NCBI GenBank assembly: GCA_963736305.1
Contig: CAVTOD010000002.1
Coordinates: 1 to 64,000, forward strand
DNA from: DASUPK01 sp963736305
GTDB taxonomy: Bacteria > Actinomycetota > Thermoleophilia > Solirubrobacterales > 70-9
Direction: 5' to 3'
Length of the DNA stretch: 64,000 nt
Part shown: in pieces, positions 51,060-59,183 of the stretch
Numbering within the stretch: the first letter of the stretch is position 1
Layout of the letters: every line of letters begins with the position of its first letter
Position numbers and translations under genes: made by a program
The notes under the pieces: model-generated
The model's input: only the letters and a program-made list of their open reading frames with translations
Told to the model about the DNA's origin: nothing
The model's database searches: none

Positions 51060-52498
51060 TGGCTGCGACGGAATACGAAGCCGTCATCGGGCTCGAGATC
51101 CACGTCCAGCTCTCCACCAAGACCAAGATGTTCTGTGGCTGCGCGCTCTCGTTCGGCGACGAGCCCAACGTGCACACCTGCCCGGTCTGCCTCGGGCACC
51201 CGGGGACGTTGCCCACCATCAACGAAGAGGCCGTTCGCTACGCGCTGATGATCGCTGCGGCACTCGAGTGCCAGACGGCCGAGCGCTCGGTCTTCGCCCG
51301 GAAGAACTACTTCTATCCCGACCTGCCCAAGGGGTACCAGATCAGCCAGTACGACCTCCCGATCGCGGTGGACGGGCGCCTCGGCGACGTGCGCATCCAC
51401 CGCGCCCATCTCGAGGAAGACGCGGCGAAGCTCACGCACGTCGGCGAATCCGGCCGGATCCACGGCTCCGGCTCGTCGCTGGTGGACTTCAACCGGGGCG
51501 GCACGCCGCTGGTCGAGATCGTCACGGAGCCGGACATCCGCTCCGCCGCGCAGGCCCGGGAGTGGGCGCAGCTCCTTCGCACCACGATCCGCCAGCTCGG
51601 TGTCTCCAACGTCAACATGGAGGAGGGCAGCCTCCGCGTGGACGGGAACATCTCGATCCGGCCCGCCGGTTCCGAAGAGCTCGGCGTCAAGACCGAGCTG
51701 AAGAACATGAACAGCTTCCGCTTCCTCGAGCGGGGCATCGAGGCCGAGCTGATCCGGCAGCGCGAGCTGTTGGAGAGCGGGGAGGAGGTCGTCCAGGAGA
51801 CGCTCCACTTCGACCCGACCGACGGCTCGCTGACGAGCCTGCGCTCGAAGGAGTACGCGCACGACTACCGCTACTTCCCGGAGCCTGACCTCGTCCCGGT
51901 CGTGCCCACCGAGCAGATGCTGGCCGACGCGCGCGAGTCCCTGCCCGAGCTGCCGGCGGCAAGGCGGGAGCGCTACGTGAGCGAGGTCGGCCTCACCGAA
52001 GAGGCGGCGGCGACCCTCGCCTTCCAGGCGGAACTGGGCGAATATTTCGAGCGTGCGGTTGCGGCGGCCGACGGGGCGCCGGCCAAGTCGATCGCCAACT
52101 GGGTCACCGGCGATCTGGTGGCCGCCCTGCGGCAGGCCGGAGTGGAGGAGGACCCGCTCGGTTCCAAGGCGACGCCCGAAGCGGTCGCGACCCTGGCCGG
52201 CCTGGTCGAGGCGAAAACCATCTCCCATGGGGCTGGCAAGCAGGTCCTGGCGAAGCTGGTGGAGGCCGGAGGCGACCCCGAAGAGATCGTCGAGCGGGAG
52301 GGCCTCGCGCAGATCTCGGATTCATCGGAGCTCGAGGACATCGTCGATCGCGCGATCGAGGCCGAGCCGGAGGCCGCCGGTCAGGTCCGCGAGGGCAACG
52401 AGAAGGCGATCGGCCGGATCGTCGGTGTGGTGATGAAGGAGTCGAAGGGCCGCGCCGACGGGGGGGCGGTCACGAAGCTGATCAAGGAGCGCCTCTAG
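51059..52498 (+). CDS. gatB: Amidotransferase subunit B
   Basis: About 479 residues. GatB core: YEAVIGLEIHVQLSTKTKMFCGC, the zinc cysteines in CPVCLGHPG, KNYFYPDLPKGYQISQYDLPIA, VDFNRGGTPLVEIVTEPD, KTELKNMNSFRFLERGIE and KEYAHDYRYFPEPDLVPV. The C-terminal YqeY-like tail (AIEAEPEAAGQVREGNEKAIGRIVGVVMKES) binds tRNA. It phosphorylates and amidates the mischarged Glu or Asp. GTG 51056 is also in frame but ATG 51059 is used. Confidence 0.96.
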   Translation: MAATEYEAVIGLEIHVQLSTKTKMFCGCALSFGDEPNVHTCPVCLGHPGTLPTINEEAVRYALMIAAALECQTAERSVFARKNYFYPDLPKGYQISQYDLPIAVDGRLGDVRIHRAHLEEDAAKLTHVGESGRIHGSGSSLVDFNRGGTPLVEIVTEPDIRSAAQAREWAQLLRTTIRQLGVSNVNMEEGSLRVDGNISIRPAGSEELGVKTELKNMNSFRFLERGIEAELIRQRELLESGEEVVQETLHFDPTDGSLTSLRSKEYAHDYRYFPEPDLVPVVPTEQMLADARESLPELPAARRERYVSEVGLTEEAAATLAFQAELGEYFERAVAAADGAPAKSIANWVTGDLVAALRQAGVEEDPLGSKATPEAVATLAGLVEAKTISHGAGKQVLAKLVEAGGDPEEIVEREGLAQISDSSELEDIVDRAIEAEPEAAGQVREGNEKAIGRIVGVVMKESKGRADGGAVTKLIKERL

Positions 52499-52797
52499 TG
52501 GCCGGCGCCCCCTACGTGCTCGTCGCTCTCTGCTTCGGCCTGGCCACGGGATTCGTCGGCCGGGGCAAGGGGAGCTCCTTCTTCATCTGGTTCCTGATCG
52601 GGACCGTCCTGCCCCTCTTCGGACTGATTGCGGTGATCCTATATCGCTCCGAGCACGAGGAGCCCGAGCGCCGCTGCCCGACCTGCAACAACATCGTGAA
52701 GCTCCACGTCCAGGTCTGCCCCCGCTGCGGGACTGACCTGTACCTGCCGGATCCGGTCGAAGTGAGACCGGGGCCTGCGAACCGACCGTCTACCTGA
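52498..52797 (+). CDS. Two-helix membrane protein with zinc ribbon
   Basis: 99 residues starting at GTG inside the gatB stop (TAGTG). Two helices (VLVALCFGLATGFVGRG; FFIWFLIGTVLPLFGLIAVILY) are followed by an RRCPTCNNIVKLHVQVCPRCGTDL zinc ribbon. The type is common in actinobacteria and has no assigned role. It overlaps the convergent glycosyltransferase by 8 bp. Confidence 0.7.
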   Translation: MAGAPYVLVALCFGLATGFVGRGKGSSFFIWFLIGTVLPLFGLIAVILYRSEHEEPERRCPTCNNIVKLHVQVCPRCGTDLYLPDPVEVRPGPANRPST

Positions 52798-53863
52798 GCC
52801 AGGTGCGGACGATCGCGTTGGCGAAGCCGAGGCCGTAGCGGACCACAGCCGGCTTCTTCGAATGCCCGTGAGTGCGTTTGGCGACCGTCACAGGTACCTC
52901 CATGGCGGGCACGCCGCGCTTGATCGCCTCGATCAGGAACTCCGAGGTGTGGAACTGCTCCTGGCGCAGCACCAGCTGCGGGAGCACCGAGGTGCGCACG
53001 GCGCGGTAGCCGTTGGAGCAGTCCGAGACCCTCGTGCGGGTGATGAAGGAGACGACCTTGTTGAAGAACACAATGCCGAATTCCCGCGAGCGGGAATTCG
53101 GGTCTGCGCTTCCCAGCACGCGCGAGCCGTGGGCGACGTCCACGTCGTCGTCGAGGACCGGCTTTACGAGGCGCTCCATCTCGCTCGGCAGATGCTGGCC
53201 GTCGGCGTCGAGGGTGACCACCACGAGGGCGCCGGACTCGGCCATCAGCCGGTATCCGGTTCGGAGCGCGGCGCCGCCGCCTCGGTTGATCACGTGGCGC
53301 GCCACCACCGCACCCTCCTTGGCTGCGGCCTCGCTGGTGTCGTCGCGCGAGCCGTCGTCGACCACCAGCACCGCGGTCGGCTCGCCGCAGACCTCGCGCG
53401 GGATCTGGCGAACCACGTCTCCGACGCTGTCCGCCTCGTTGTAGGCGGGAATGACCACGGCGACCTTGTCCCTGAAGCGTTCCGGCAGCTTCGATTGGCG
53501 GAACTCTTCCCAGGCGAGACCCTCGAGCAGGGAGGAGAGCTGCTGGTTCATCCGCGCGCTCTCGGTCAGCGCGCGCAGCACCAGGAAGAAGAGGATCACG
53601 ATCGAGAAGACGGCCAGGCCGAGGATCCGGCCGCCGTTCCCACGCTTGAAGGAGAAGGCGGAGAGCAGGGCGTTGAGCAGCTCGGTCCCGGAGACGATGA
53701 ACAGCGCCAGGCCTCCGAGGAGAGCGAGCAACACCGCGCCATTCGACAGCGACCGCCGCCGCCATATGGCAAAGCCGATCAGGAGAACGGCCAGTGCCAG
53801 CCCCAGCGCGCGCAGCGCTGTGAGCTCTTCGGGCAACAGGGACGCGATCGTCGGGACGGTCAA
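52790..53863 (-). CDS. Family 2 glycosyltransferase (DPM1/polyprenol-type) with membrane N-terminus
   Basis: About 357 residues. N-terminal three helices (ALRALGLALAVLLIGFAIW; AVLLALLGGLALFIVSG; ILGLAVFSIVILFFLVLRALT, DUF2304-like) precede a GT2 domain: VAVVIPAYNEADSVGDVVRQI, VDDGSRDDT, NRGGGAALRTGYRLM, the DADGQHLPSEM metal motif and CSNGYRAVR. It likely transfers a sugar to polyprenyl phosphate or builds a lipid. TTG 53863 follows a TATTCT box; GTG 53887 is also in frame. It faces away from the UDP-sulfoquinovose synthase, 80 bp apart. Confidence 0.85.
   Translation of the reverse strand: MTVPTIASLLPEELTALRALGLALAVLLIGFAIWRRRSLSNGAVLLALLGGLALFIVSGTELLNALLSAFSFKRGNGGRILGLAVFSIVILFFLVLRALTESARMNQQLSSLLEGLAWEEFRQSKLPERFRDKVAVVIPAYNEADSVGDVVRQIPREVCGEPTAVLVVDDGSRDDTSEAAAKEGAVVARHVINRGGGAALRTGYRLMAESGALVVVTLDADGQHLPSEMERLVKPVLDDDVDVAHGSRVLGSADPNSRSREFGIVFFNKVVSFITRTRVSDCSNGYRAVRTSVLPQLVLRQEQFHTSEFLIEAIKRGVPAMEVPVTVAKRTHGHSKKPAVVRYGLGFANAIVRTWLR
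53076..53101. repeat. 26-bp perfect palindrome inside the glycosyltransferase gene
   Basis: CCGAATTCCCGC (53076-53087), GA, GCGGGAATTCGG (53090-53101): 12-bp arms with a 2-base loop, in codons for PNSRSREFG. Such a perfect dyad in coding sequence is unusual. Confidence 0.7.
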
Positions 53864-53927
53864 GGCGGCGCCAGAATAGGCCGCCACGGCGCGGTGTGCG
53901 GGCGCGACGATGCGCCGCTCAGGCCGC

Positions 53928-53933
53928 TACTCT
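53928..53933 (+). promoter_or_regulatory. -10-like element of the sulfoquinovose gene
   Basis: TACTCT, 10 nt before ATG 53944, so a very short leader. The 80 bp to the divergent glycosyltransferase hold both promoters. Confidence 0.3.
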
Positions 53934-53943
53934 GCCGCCTCTC

Positions 53944-55119
53944 ATGCGCGTCCTCATCCTCGGGGGCGACGGTTACCTCGGCTGGCCGACGGCGATGCGC
54001 TTTTCGGCCCGTGGCCACGAGGTGTCCGTCGTCGACAACTTCTCCCGCCGCAAATGGCACGAGCGCCACGGCACCGACTCGCTGACCCCGCTCAGGGGCC
54101 TCGACGAACGGATCGCCGCCTGGCACGAGGTCTCCGGCAACGAGATTCGCTCCTACGTCGGCGCGATCGAGGATGCGGGGTTCCTCGAGGAGGTGATCGT
54201 CGAGACCAAGCCAGAGGCAGTCATCCACTACGGCGAGCAGCCCTCCGCGCCGTTCTCGATGGCCAACCGCGAGCAGGCCGTGGAGACCCAGTACACGAAC
54301 GTGATCGGCACGCTCAACCTCCTCTTCTTCCTCCGCGATCATGCTCCCGATTGCCACCTGGTGAAGCTCGGGACGATGGGCGAGTACGGCACGCCCAACA
54401 TCGACATCGAGGAGGGCTACATCGAGATCGAGCACAAGGGCCGCAAGGACACGCTGCCCTTCCCCAAGCTGCCCGGTTCGCTCTACCACCTCTCCAAGGT
54501 CCACGACTCCCACAACATCCACTTCGCCTGCCGGATCTGGGGACTGCGCGCCACCGACCTGAACCAGGGCGTCGTCTACGGCATCGAGACCGACGAGACC
54601 GCCCAGGACGAGCGGCTCGCGACCCGCTTCGACTACGACGAGTGGTTCGGGACGGTCCTCAATCGCTTCTGCGTCCAGGCCGTCGTCGGCCACCCGCTCA
54701 CCGTTTACGGGAAGGGCGGCCAGACCCGAGGCTTCCTCAACATCCGCGACACCCTCCAGTGCGTCGAGCTGGCCGTCGAGAACCCCGCGGACGCCGGCGA
54801 GTTCCGCGTCTTCAACCAGTTCACGGAGATGTTCTCGGTCAGAGAGCTCGCCGAGCTGGTCCAGCGGTCCGCGGCCGAAATCGGCTTCGAGATCGACATC
54901 GACCACGTCGACAATCCGCGCGTCGAGGCCGAGGAGCACTACTACAACCCGGTCCACACCAAGCTGCTGGACCTGGGCCTGAAGCCGAGCTATCTCGGCG
55001 ATGAGCTCGTCCGGTCGATGCTGAAGACGATCGAGCGCAATCGAGGGCGCGTGATCGACTCCGCAATCGACCCGCGCACCCAGTGGAATCCCTCAGGGGC
55101 TCCCGCCGCCGCCAGCTAG
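53944..55119 (+). CDS. sqd1: UDP-sulfoquinovose synthase
   Basis: 391 residues and close to plant/cyanobacterial SQD1/SqdB along its whole length. Rossmann start LILGGDGYLGWPTAMRFSARGHEV, then HYGEQPSAPFSM, VIGTLNLLFFLRDHAPDCHLVKLGTMGEYGTPNIDIEEGYIEI with the catalytic Thr, LPGSLYHLSKVHDSHNI with YxxxK, DLNQGVVYG, CVQAVVGHPLTVYGKGGQTRGFLNIRDTLQCVELA and EFRVFNQFTEMFSV. It makes UDP-sulfoquinovose from UDP-glucose and sulfite, the sugar donor for sulfolipid. The glycosyltransferase next door is not of the SQD2 type, so the final step is not seen here. Confidence 0.92.
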   Translation: MRVLILGGDGYLGWPTAMRFSARGHEVSVVDNFSRRKWHERHGTDSLTPLRGLDERIAAWHEVSGNEIRSYVGAIEDAGFLEEVIVETKPEAVIHYGEQPSAPFSMANREQAVETQYTNVIGTLNLLFFLRDHAPDCHLVKLGTMGEYGTPNIDIEEGYIEIEHKGRKDTLPFPKLPGSLYHLSKVHDSHNIHFACRIWGLRATDLNQGVVYGIETDETAQDERLATRFDYDEWFGTVLNRFCVQAVVGHPLTVYGKGGQTRGFLNIRDTLQCVELAVENPADAGEFRVFNQFTEMFSVRELAELVQRSAAEIGFEIDIDHVDNPRVEAEEHYYNPVHTKLLDLGLKPSYLGDELVRSMLKTIERNRGRVIDSAIDPRTQWNPSGAPAAAS

Positions 55120-55484
55120 GGGTTCCTGAGAAATTCGCCCTTCCGGCGGAGCTCGGCTTCGCCGGGGAGCCAGATCGCGGGATCCCGCTGGCTCTTCTTG
55201 CGCTCTTGCTCCTTCGCGGCAGCCTCGGCGAAGGCCCGGTAGGGATCGATGCGCTCATCCTCCTCCAATGGCCCGGGCTCAGGTACCTCGTCAAGAGACG
55301 CTGGCTCGGTGCTATCCGATTGGTAGCCGGGGCTCTCAGCCGCTGGCTCAGCGCTATCGGATTGGTAGTCGGCGCTTGCGGCTCTGGGGAGAGAACCTGG
55401 GGTGGGCGCTGCGTCCTGTTCTTCCATGGGGCGAGACTCGGATGTGGCGCCTCGCAGATGGCGCTCGATCCTGACCCTCTTCAT
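55116..55484 (-). CDS. Hypothetical protein with YQSDS repeats
   Basis: About 122 residues. Likely starts at ATG 55484 (MKRVRIERHLRGATSESRP); the frame opens to 55556. Two near copies of DYQSDSAEPA and GYQSDSTEPA lie in the middle, encoded by repeated DNA; the end is charged and helical (AFAEAAAKEQERKKSQRDPAIWLPGEAELRRKGEF). No family found; probably disordered. It overlaps the end of the sulfoquinovose gene by 4 bp and faces away from ilvB. Confidence 0.4.
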   Translation of the reverse strand: MKRVRIERHLRGATSESRPMEEQDAAPTPGSLPRAASADYQSDSAEPAAESPGYQSDSTEPASLDEVPEPGPLEEDERIDPYRAFAEAAAKEQERKKSQRDPAIWLPGEAELRRKGEFLRNP

Positions 55485-55525
55485 TGCAAGAGAGAATCGA
55501 TTCGCGCCCGGCTGGGACGCTTGGC

Positions 55526-55531
55526 TACCAT
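55526..55531 (+). promoter_or_regulatory. -10-like element of ilvB
   Basis: TACCAT lies 6 nt before ATG 55538. No leader peptide or T-box is seen before ilvB. Confidence 0.45.
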
Positions 55532-55537
55532 CGGCCC

Positions 55538-57217
55538 ATGCGCGCCGCTGACGCACTGATGGAGGCCCTCAAGGCCGAGGGCACCAGGCACATCTTTGGG
55601 ATTCCCGGTGGTGCGAACCTGCCGATCTACGACGCGGTTCACGACGCCGAGCTCGATCACATCCAGGCACGCCACGAGCAGGGCGCCGGACACATGGCCG
55701 AGGGCTACGCGAAGGCCTCAGGCCGCGTCGGCGTCGCCTTCGCAACCTCGGGACCCGGCGCCACCAACCTGATCACGCCGATCGCGGACGCGATGCTGGA
55801 CTCGGTCCCGACGGTCTTCATCACCGGCCAGGTCCGCACCGACCTGATCGGCACCGACGGCTTCCAGGAGGCGGACGTGAACGGCATCACGATGCCGATC
55901 GTCAAGCACTCCTTCATGGTCCAGGACCCCCGCTACATCCCGGACTACGTCCACGCCGCCTTCCACATCGCCTCCACCGGCCGCCCAGGACCGGTGCTGG
56001 TCGACGTCCCGCAGGACCTGTCGCGAGCCGACATCGACTACGAGCCGATCACCGAGACGCCGAACCTGCCGGGATACAAGCCCTCCACCGAGGGGAACAT
56101 CAAGCAGATCCGGATCGCCGCCAAGGCGCTGGCGAACGCGCAGCGGCCGGTGATCTACGCCGGTGGCGGCGTGATCAACGCCAACGCCGCGGAGGAGCTG
56201 CGGGAGTTCTGCCTCGCGGACAACTTCCCCGTCACCTGCACGCTGATGGGCCTTGGCGGGTTCCCGGCCAGCCACGAGCAGTGGCTCGGCATGCTCGGGA
56301 TGCACGGCACGCGCACCGCCAACTACGCGATGGACAATGCCGACCTGATCATCAACGTCGGCGCGCGGTTCGACGATCGAATCACCGGCAAGCTGTCCGA
56401 GTTCGCCCCGCGCGCGAAGTTCGTTCACATCGACATCGACCCGGCGGAGATCTCCAAGAACGTCCCCGCGCACATCCCAATCGTCGGTGACGCGAAGGAG
56501 GTGCTGCCCAAGCTGACCAAGGAGTACCGGGCACTCCAGGCCGATCGCTCCCGTCTCGATCCCTGGTGGGAGCGGATCCACGGCTGGCAGAAGGAGTATC
56601 CGCTCGGCTACGACGACAGCTCCGACGGCGAGATCAAGCCCCAGAAGATGATCGAGGCGATGTTCGCGGCCACCGAGGGCGACGCGATCATCACGTCGGA
56701 CGTCGGCCAGCACCAGATGTGGGCGGCGCAGTACTACGGCTTCGACAAGCCTCGGCGCTGGATCAACTCCGGCGGCCTCGGCACGATGGGCTTCGGCCTG
56801 CCGAGCGCGATCGGCGCGAAGGTCGCCAATCCCGACGACACGGTCGTCTGCCTGGCCGGGGACGGCAGCCTGATCATGACCTGCCAGGAGCTCGCCACCG
56901 CCGTGCGCCACGAGGTGCCGGTCAAGGTCTTCCTGATGAACAACGGCTACTTCGGCATGGTCCGCCAGTGGCAGGAGCTCTTCTGGGACGGCCGCTACTC
57001 GTCCGTCGAGATGGGGCCCAGCCCGGACTGGCCGAAGCTCGCCGACGCCTTCGGAGCGAAGGGAATGATGGTCGACGACAAGAACGAGGTCGAGGGCGCG
57101 ATGCGCGACGCGCTGGCCACCGAAGGTCCCGTTCTGCTCGACGTCCGCGTCACCAAGGACGAGAACTGCTACCCGATGATTCCGGCCGGCGCGGCCGCCA
57201 GGGACATGGTGGGCTGA
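55538..57217 (+). CDS. ilvB: Acetolactate synthase large subunit
   Basis: About 559 residues. ThDP enzyme with the N-terminal catalytic Glu region GIPGGANLPIYDAV ... RHEQGAGHMAEGYAKASG, the central FAD-binding domain and the C-terminal ThDP motif GDGSLIMTCQELATAVRHEVPVKVFLMNNGYFGMVRQ. It condenses pyruvate for valine and leucine, or with ketobutyrate for isoleucine. The frame opens upstream to 55484 but the -10-like box and family length favour ATG 55538. ilvN follows in 3 bp. ilvC is not in the window. Confidence 0.96.
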   Translation: MRAADALMEALKAEGTRHIFGIPGGANLPIYDAVHDAELDHIQARHEQGAGHMAEGYAKASGRVGVAFATSGPGATNLITPIADAMLDSVPTVFITGQVRTDLIGTDGFQEADVNGITMPIVKHSFMVQDPRYIPDYVHAAFHIASTGRPGPVLVDVPQDLSRADIDYEPITETPNLPGYKPSTEGNIKQIRIAAKALANAQRPVIYAGGGVINANAAEELREFCLADNFPVTCTLMGLGGFPASHEQWLGMLGMHGTRTANYAMDNADLIINVGARFDDRITGKLSEFAPRAKFVHIDIDPAEISKNVPAHIPIVGDAKEVLPKLTKEYRALQADRSRLDPWWERIHGWQKEYPLGYDDSSDGEIKPQKMIEAMFAATEGDAIITSDVGQHQMWAAQYYGFDKPRRWINSGGLGTMGFGLPSAIGAKVANPDDTVVCLAGDGSLIMTCQELATAVRHEVPVKVFLMNNGYFGMVRQWQELFWDGRYSSVEMGPSPDWPKLADAFGAKGMMVDDKNEVEGAMRDALATEGPVLLDVRVTKDENCYPMIPAGAAARDMVG

Positions 57218-57220
57218 GCG

Positions 57221-57775
57221 ATGGAAGCCGGAACGCCTGACCTGATCAATCTCGAAGACCTCGACGCCGCCGCGGGCCGCCTCACCGGTCGCAAGCACGT
57301 CCTCTCGATCATGGTCGAGAACCGGCCTGGCGTCCTCGCCCGGATCGCGGGCCTGTTCAGCCGCCGCGGGTTCAACATCGACACCCTCGCCGTCGGCCCG
57401 ACCGACGACCCGGAGGTCTCCCGGATCACGCTGACGGTCGACGGCGCCGTCCACCCGATCGATCAGGTCACCAAGCAGCTCCACAAGCTGATCAACGTGA
57501 TCAAGATCCGGGACATGGAGCCGGGCGAGACGATCGCCCGCGAGATGGCCCTCTTCAAGGTCTCCGCGCCGATCGAGAGCCGCGCGGAGATCATGCAGTT
57601 CGCCGAGATCTTCCGAGCCAAGATCGTCGACGTCTCGCGCCGTTCCCTGACCATCGAGGTCACCGGCAGCGCCGACAAGATCGAGGCCTTCGAGCGGATG
57701 ATTCGCCCGCACGGGCTGATCGAGATGGTCCGTACGGGCGAGGTCGCGATCGCCCGCTCGAAGCCCGACAACTAG
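57221..57775 (+). CDS. ilvN: Acetolactate synthase small subunit
   Basis: 184 residues. An ACT domain (HVLSIMVENRPGVLARIAGLFSRRGFNIDTLAVGPTDDPEVSRITLTVDG) and the C-terminal regulatory half (ESRAEIMQFAEIFRAKIVDVSRRSLTIEVTGSADKIEAFERMI) are both present. It raises activity of IlvB and gives valine feedback. Next is menF, 10 nt on, so amino-acid and quinone genes share a transcript. Confidence 0.95.
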   Translation: MEAGTPDLINLEDLDAAAGRLTGRKHVLSIMVENRPGVLARIAGLFSRRGFNIDTLAVGPTDDPEVSRITLTVDGAVHPIDQVTKQLHKLINVIKIRDMEPGETIAREMALFKVSAPIESRAEIMQFAEIFRAKIVDVSRRSLTIEVTGSADKIEAFERMIRPHGLIEMVRTGEVAIARSKPDN

Positions 57776-57785
57776 GGGCGCCGGC

Positions 57786-59183
57786 GTGAGCGTCGCCCTC
57801 GGGGCAGGTCCGCTGCTCGCCGAGCTGGAGGGAGCGCTGTCGCGCGCCAAGGACGGCCAGCTCGCCTCGGCCACGATCGAGCTCGAGGGCAAGGTGGACC
57901 CCGTGGCGCTGGCCTCCGGCTCCCGCCTTGCCACCGATCGCTGGTTCTGCTGGGAGCAGCCCGACCGGGGGTTCGCGCTCGCCGGGCTCGGCACCGCCGC
58001 CGACGTCGTCAGCCGGGGGCCGGACCGCTTTCGCGACCTGGCGGAGGGCTGCTCCAGCGCGACCCGAGACCGCATCGCCTCAGAACCAGACGGCCTGCCC
58101 GCCGGGGCCGGGCCGGTGTGGGCCACCGGGCTCGCCTTCGCTCCCACGGGCGGCGGGGAGGCGCTCTGGTCCTCGCTGCCACCCGCGCTCGCGGTCTTGC
58201 CCGAGGTGGCGATCGCCTGCAGCGAGGGGCGGAGCTTCCTGACTGCGTCGGTGAAGCTCGACTCCGCGCACACCGCCGAGGAGCACCTGGCGAGGGTCGC
58301 CGGGAGGCTTGGCTCGCTCCGCACCGCCCCGCTGACGCCCGCCGACCCCCACCCGAGCGCGGCAACGAAGATCACGGGACGCTATCCGCCGGAGCGCTAC
58401 GAGCAGATCGTCTCGGCGGCAGTGGAGAGAATCCGGACGGGCGATGTCGACAAGGTCGTTCTCGCCCGGGAACTCACCGTCGAGGCCCCCGCCGCCCATG
58501 ACCCAGGCGCGTTGCTCGGCGCCCTCCGCGGTCTGTTCCCATCGTGCTTCTGCTTCTGCTTCGGCACCCCCGAGGCCGCATTCGTCGGCGCGAGCCCCGA
58601 GCTGCTGGTGCGCCGCTCCGGTGCGGTGGCAGCCACGGTCGCGCTGGCCGGGACGACCTCCCGCAGCGCCGACCCCGCCGTCGACGACCACCTGGGGGAG
58701 GCCATGCTGCGGAGCCCCAAGGTCCGCGACGAGCACGGCATCGTCGTGCGGCGGATTGAGCGCACGCTGCGGCCGCACTCGGTCTGGGTCCACGCAGACG
58801 GCGAGCCCTTCGTGGTCAAGGTCGGGAACCTCCAGCACCTCGCGACCCCGATCCGCGCGCAGCTCGCCGAGTCCCACAGCGCGATCGAGCTCGCCGCCTA
58901 TCTGCATCCGACCCCCGCGATCGGGGGCGAGCCTCGTGAACCGGCCCTGGAGCTGATCGACGAGCTCGAGGGGATCGACCGCGGCTGGTACACGGGGCCG
59001 GTGGGGTGGATGGACGCCGCCGAGGACGGGGAGTTCTGCGTCGGGCTGCGCTCCGCGCTGCTGCGCGACCGAGAGGCGCATCTCTTCGCCGGCTGCGGAA
59101 TCGTCGCCGACTCGGACCCGGCGGCCGAGCTTCAGGAATCCGAGCTCAAGTTCGAGGCGCTGCTGCCGCTGCTAGCGAGCTGA
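57786..59183 (+). CDS. menF: Isochorismate synthase (MenF type)
   Basis: 465 residues of the chorismate-binding family. The C-terminal core shows ERYEQIVSAAVERIRTGDVDKVVLARELTV, FVGASPELLVRR, ALAGTTSRSADP, LRSPKVRDEHGIVVRRIERTL, LQHLATPI, LHPTPAIGGEP, and IDRGWYTGPVGWMDAAEDGEFCVGLRSALL, matching isochorismate synthase. A peculiar CFCFCFG precedes the signature. It opens menaquinone synthesis. Its 3' end overlaps the convergent menD by 38 bp, unusual for a pathway pair. Confidence 0.92.
   Translation: MSVALGAGPLLAELEGALSRAKDGQLASATIELEGKVDPVALASGSRLATDRWFCWEQPDRGFALAGLGTAADVVSRGPDRFRDLAEGCSSATRDRIASEPDGLPAGAGPVWATGLAFAPTGGGEALWSSLPPALAVLPEVAIACSEGRSFLTASVKLDSAHTAEEHLARVAGRLGSLRTAPLTPADPHPSAATKITGRYPPERYEQIVSAAVERIRTGDVDKVVLARELTVEAPAAHDPGALLGALRGLFPSCFCFCFGTPEAAFVGASPELLVRRSGAVAATVALAGTTSRSADPAVDDHLGEAMLRSPKVRDEHGIVVRRIERTLRPHSVWVHADGEPFVVKVGNLQHLATPIRAQLAESHSAIELAAYLHPTPAIGGEPREPALELIDELEGIDRGWYTGPVGWMDAAEDGEFCVGLRSALLRDREAHLFAGCGIVADSDPAAELQESELKFEALLPLLAS

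Noticed and set aside
55718..58375. 885-residue minus-strand reading frame
   Set aside because: It lies antisense to ilvB, ilvN and menF, is rich in D, G, R and V as expected from GC-skewed third positions, and has no recognisable domain.
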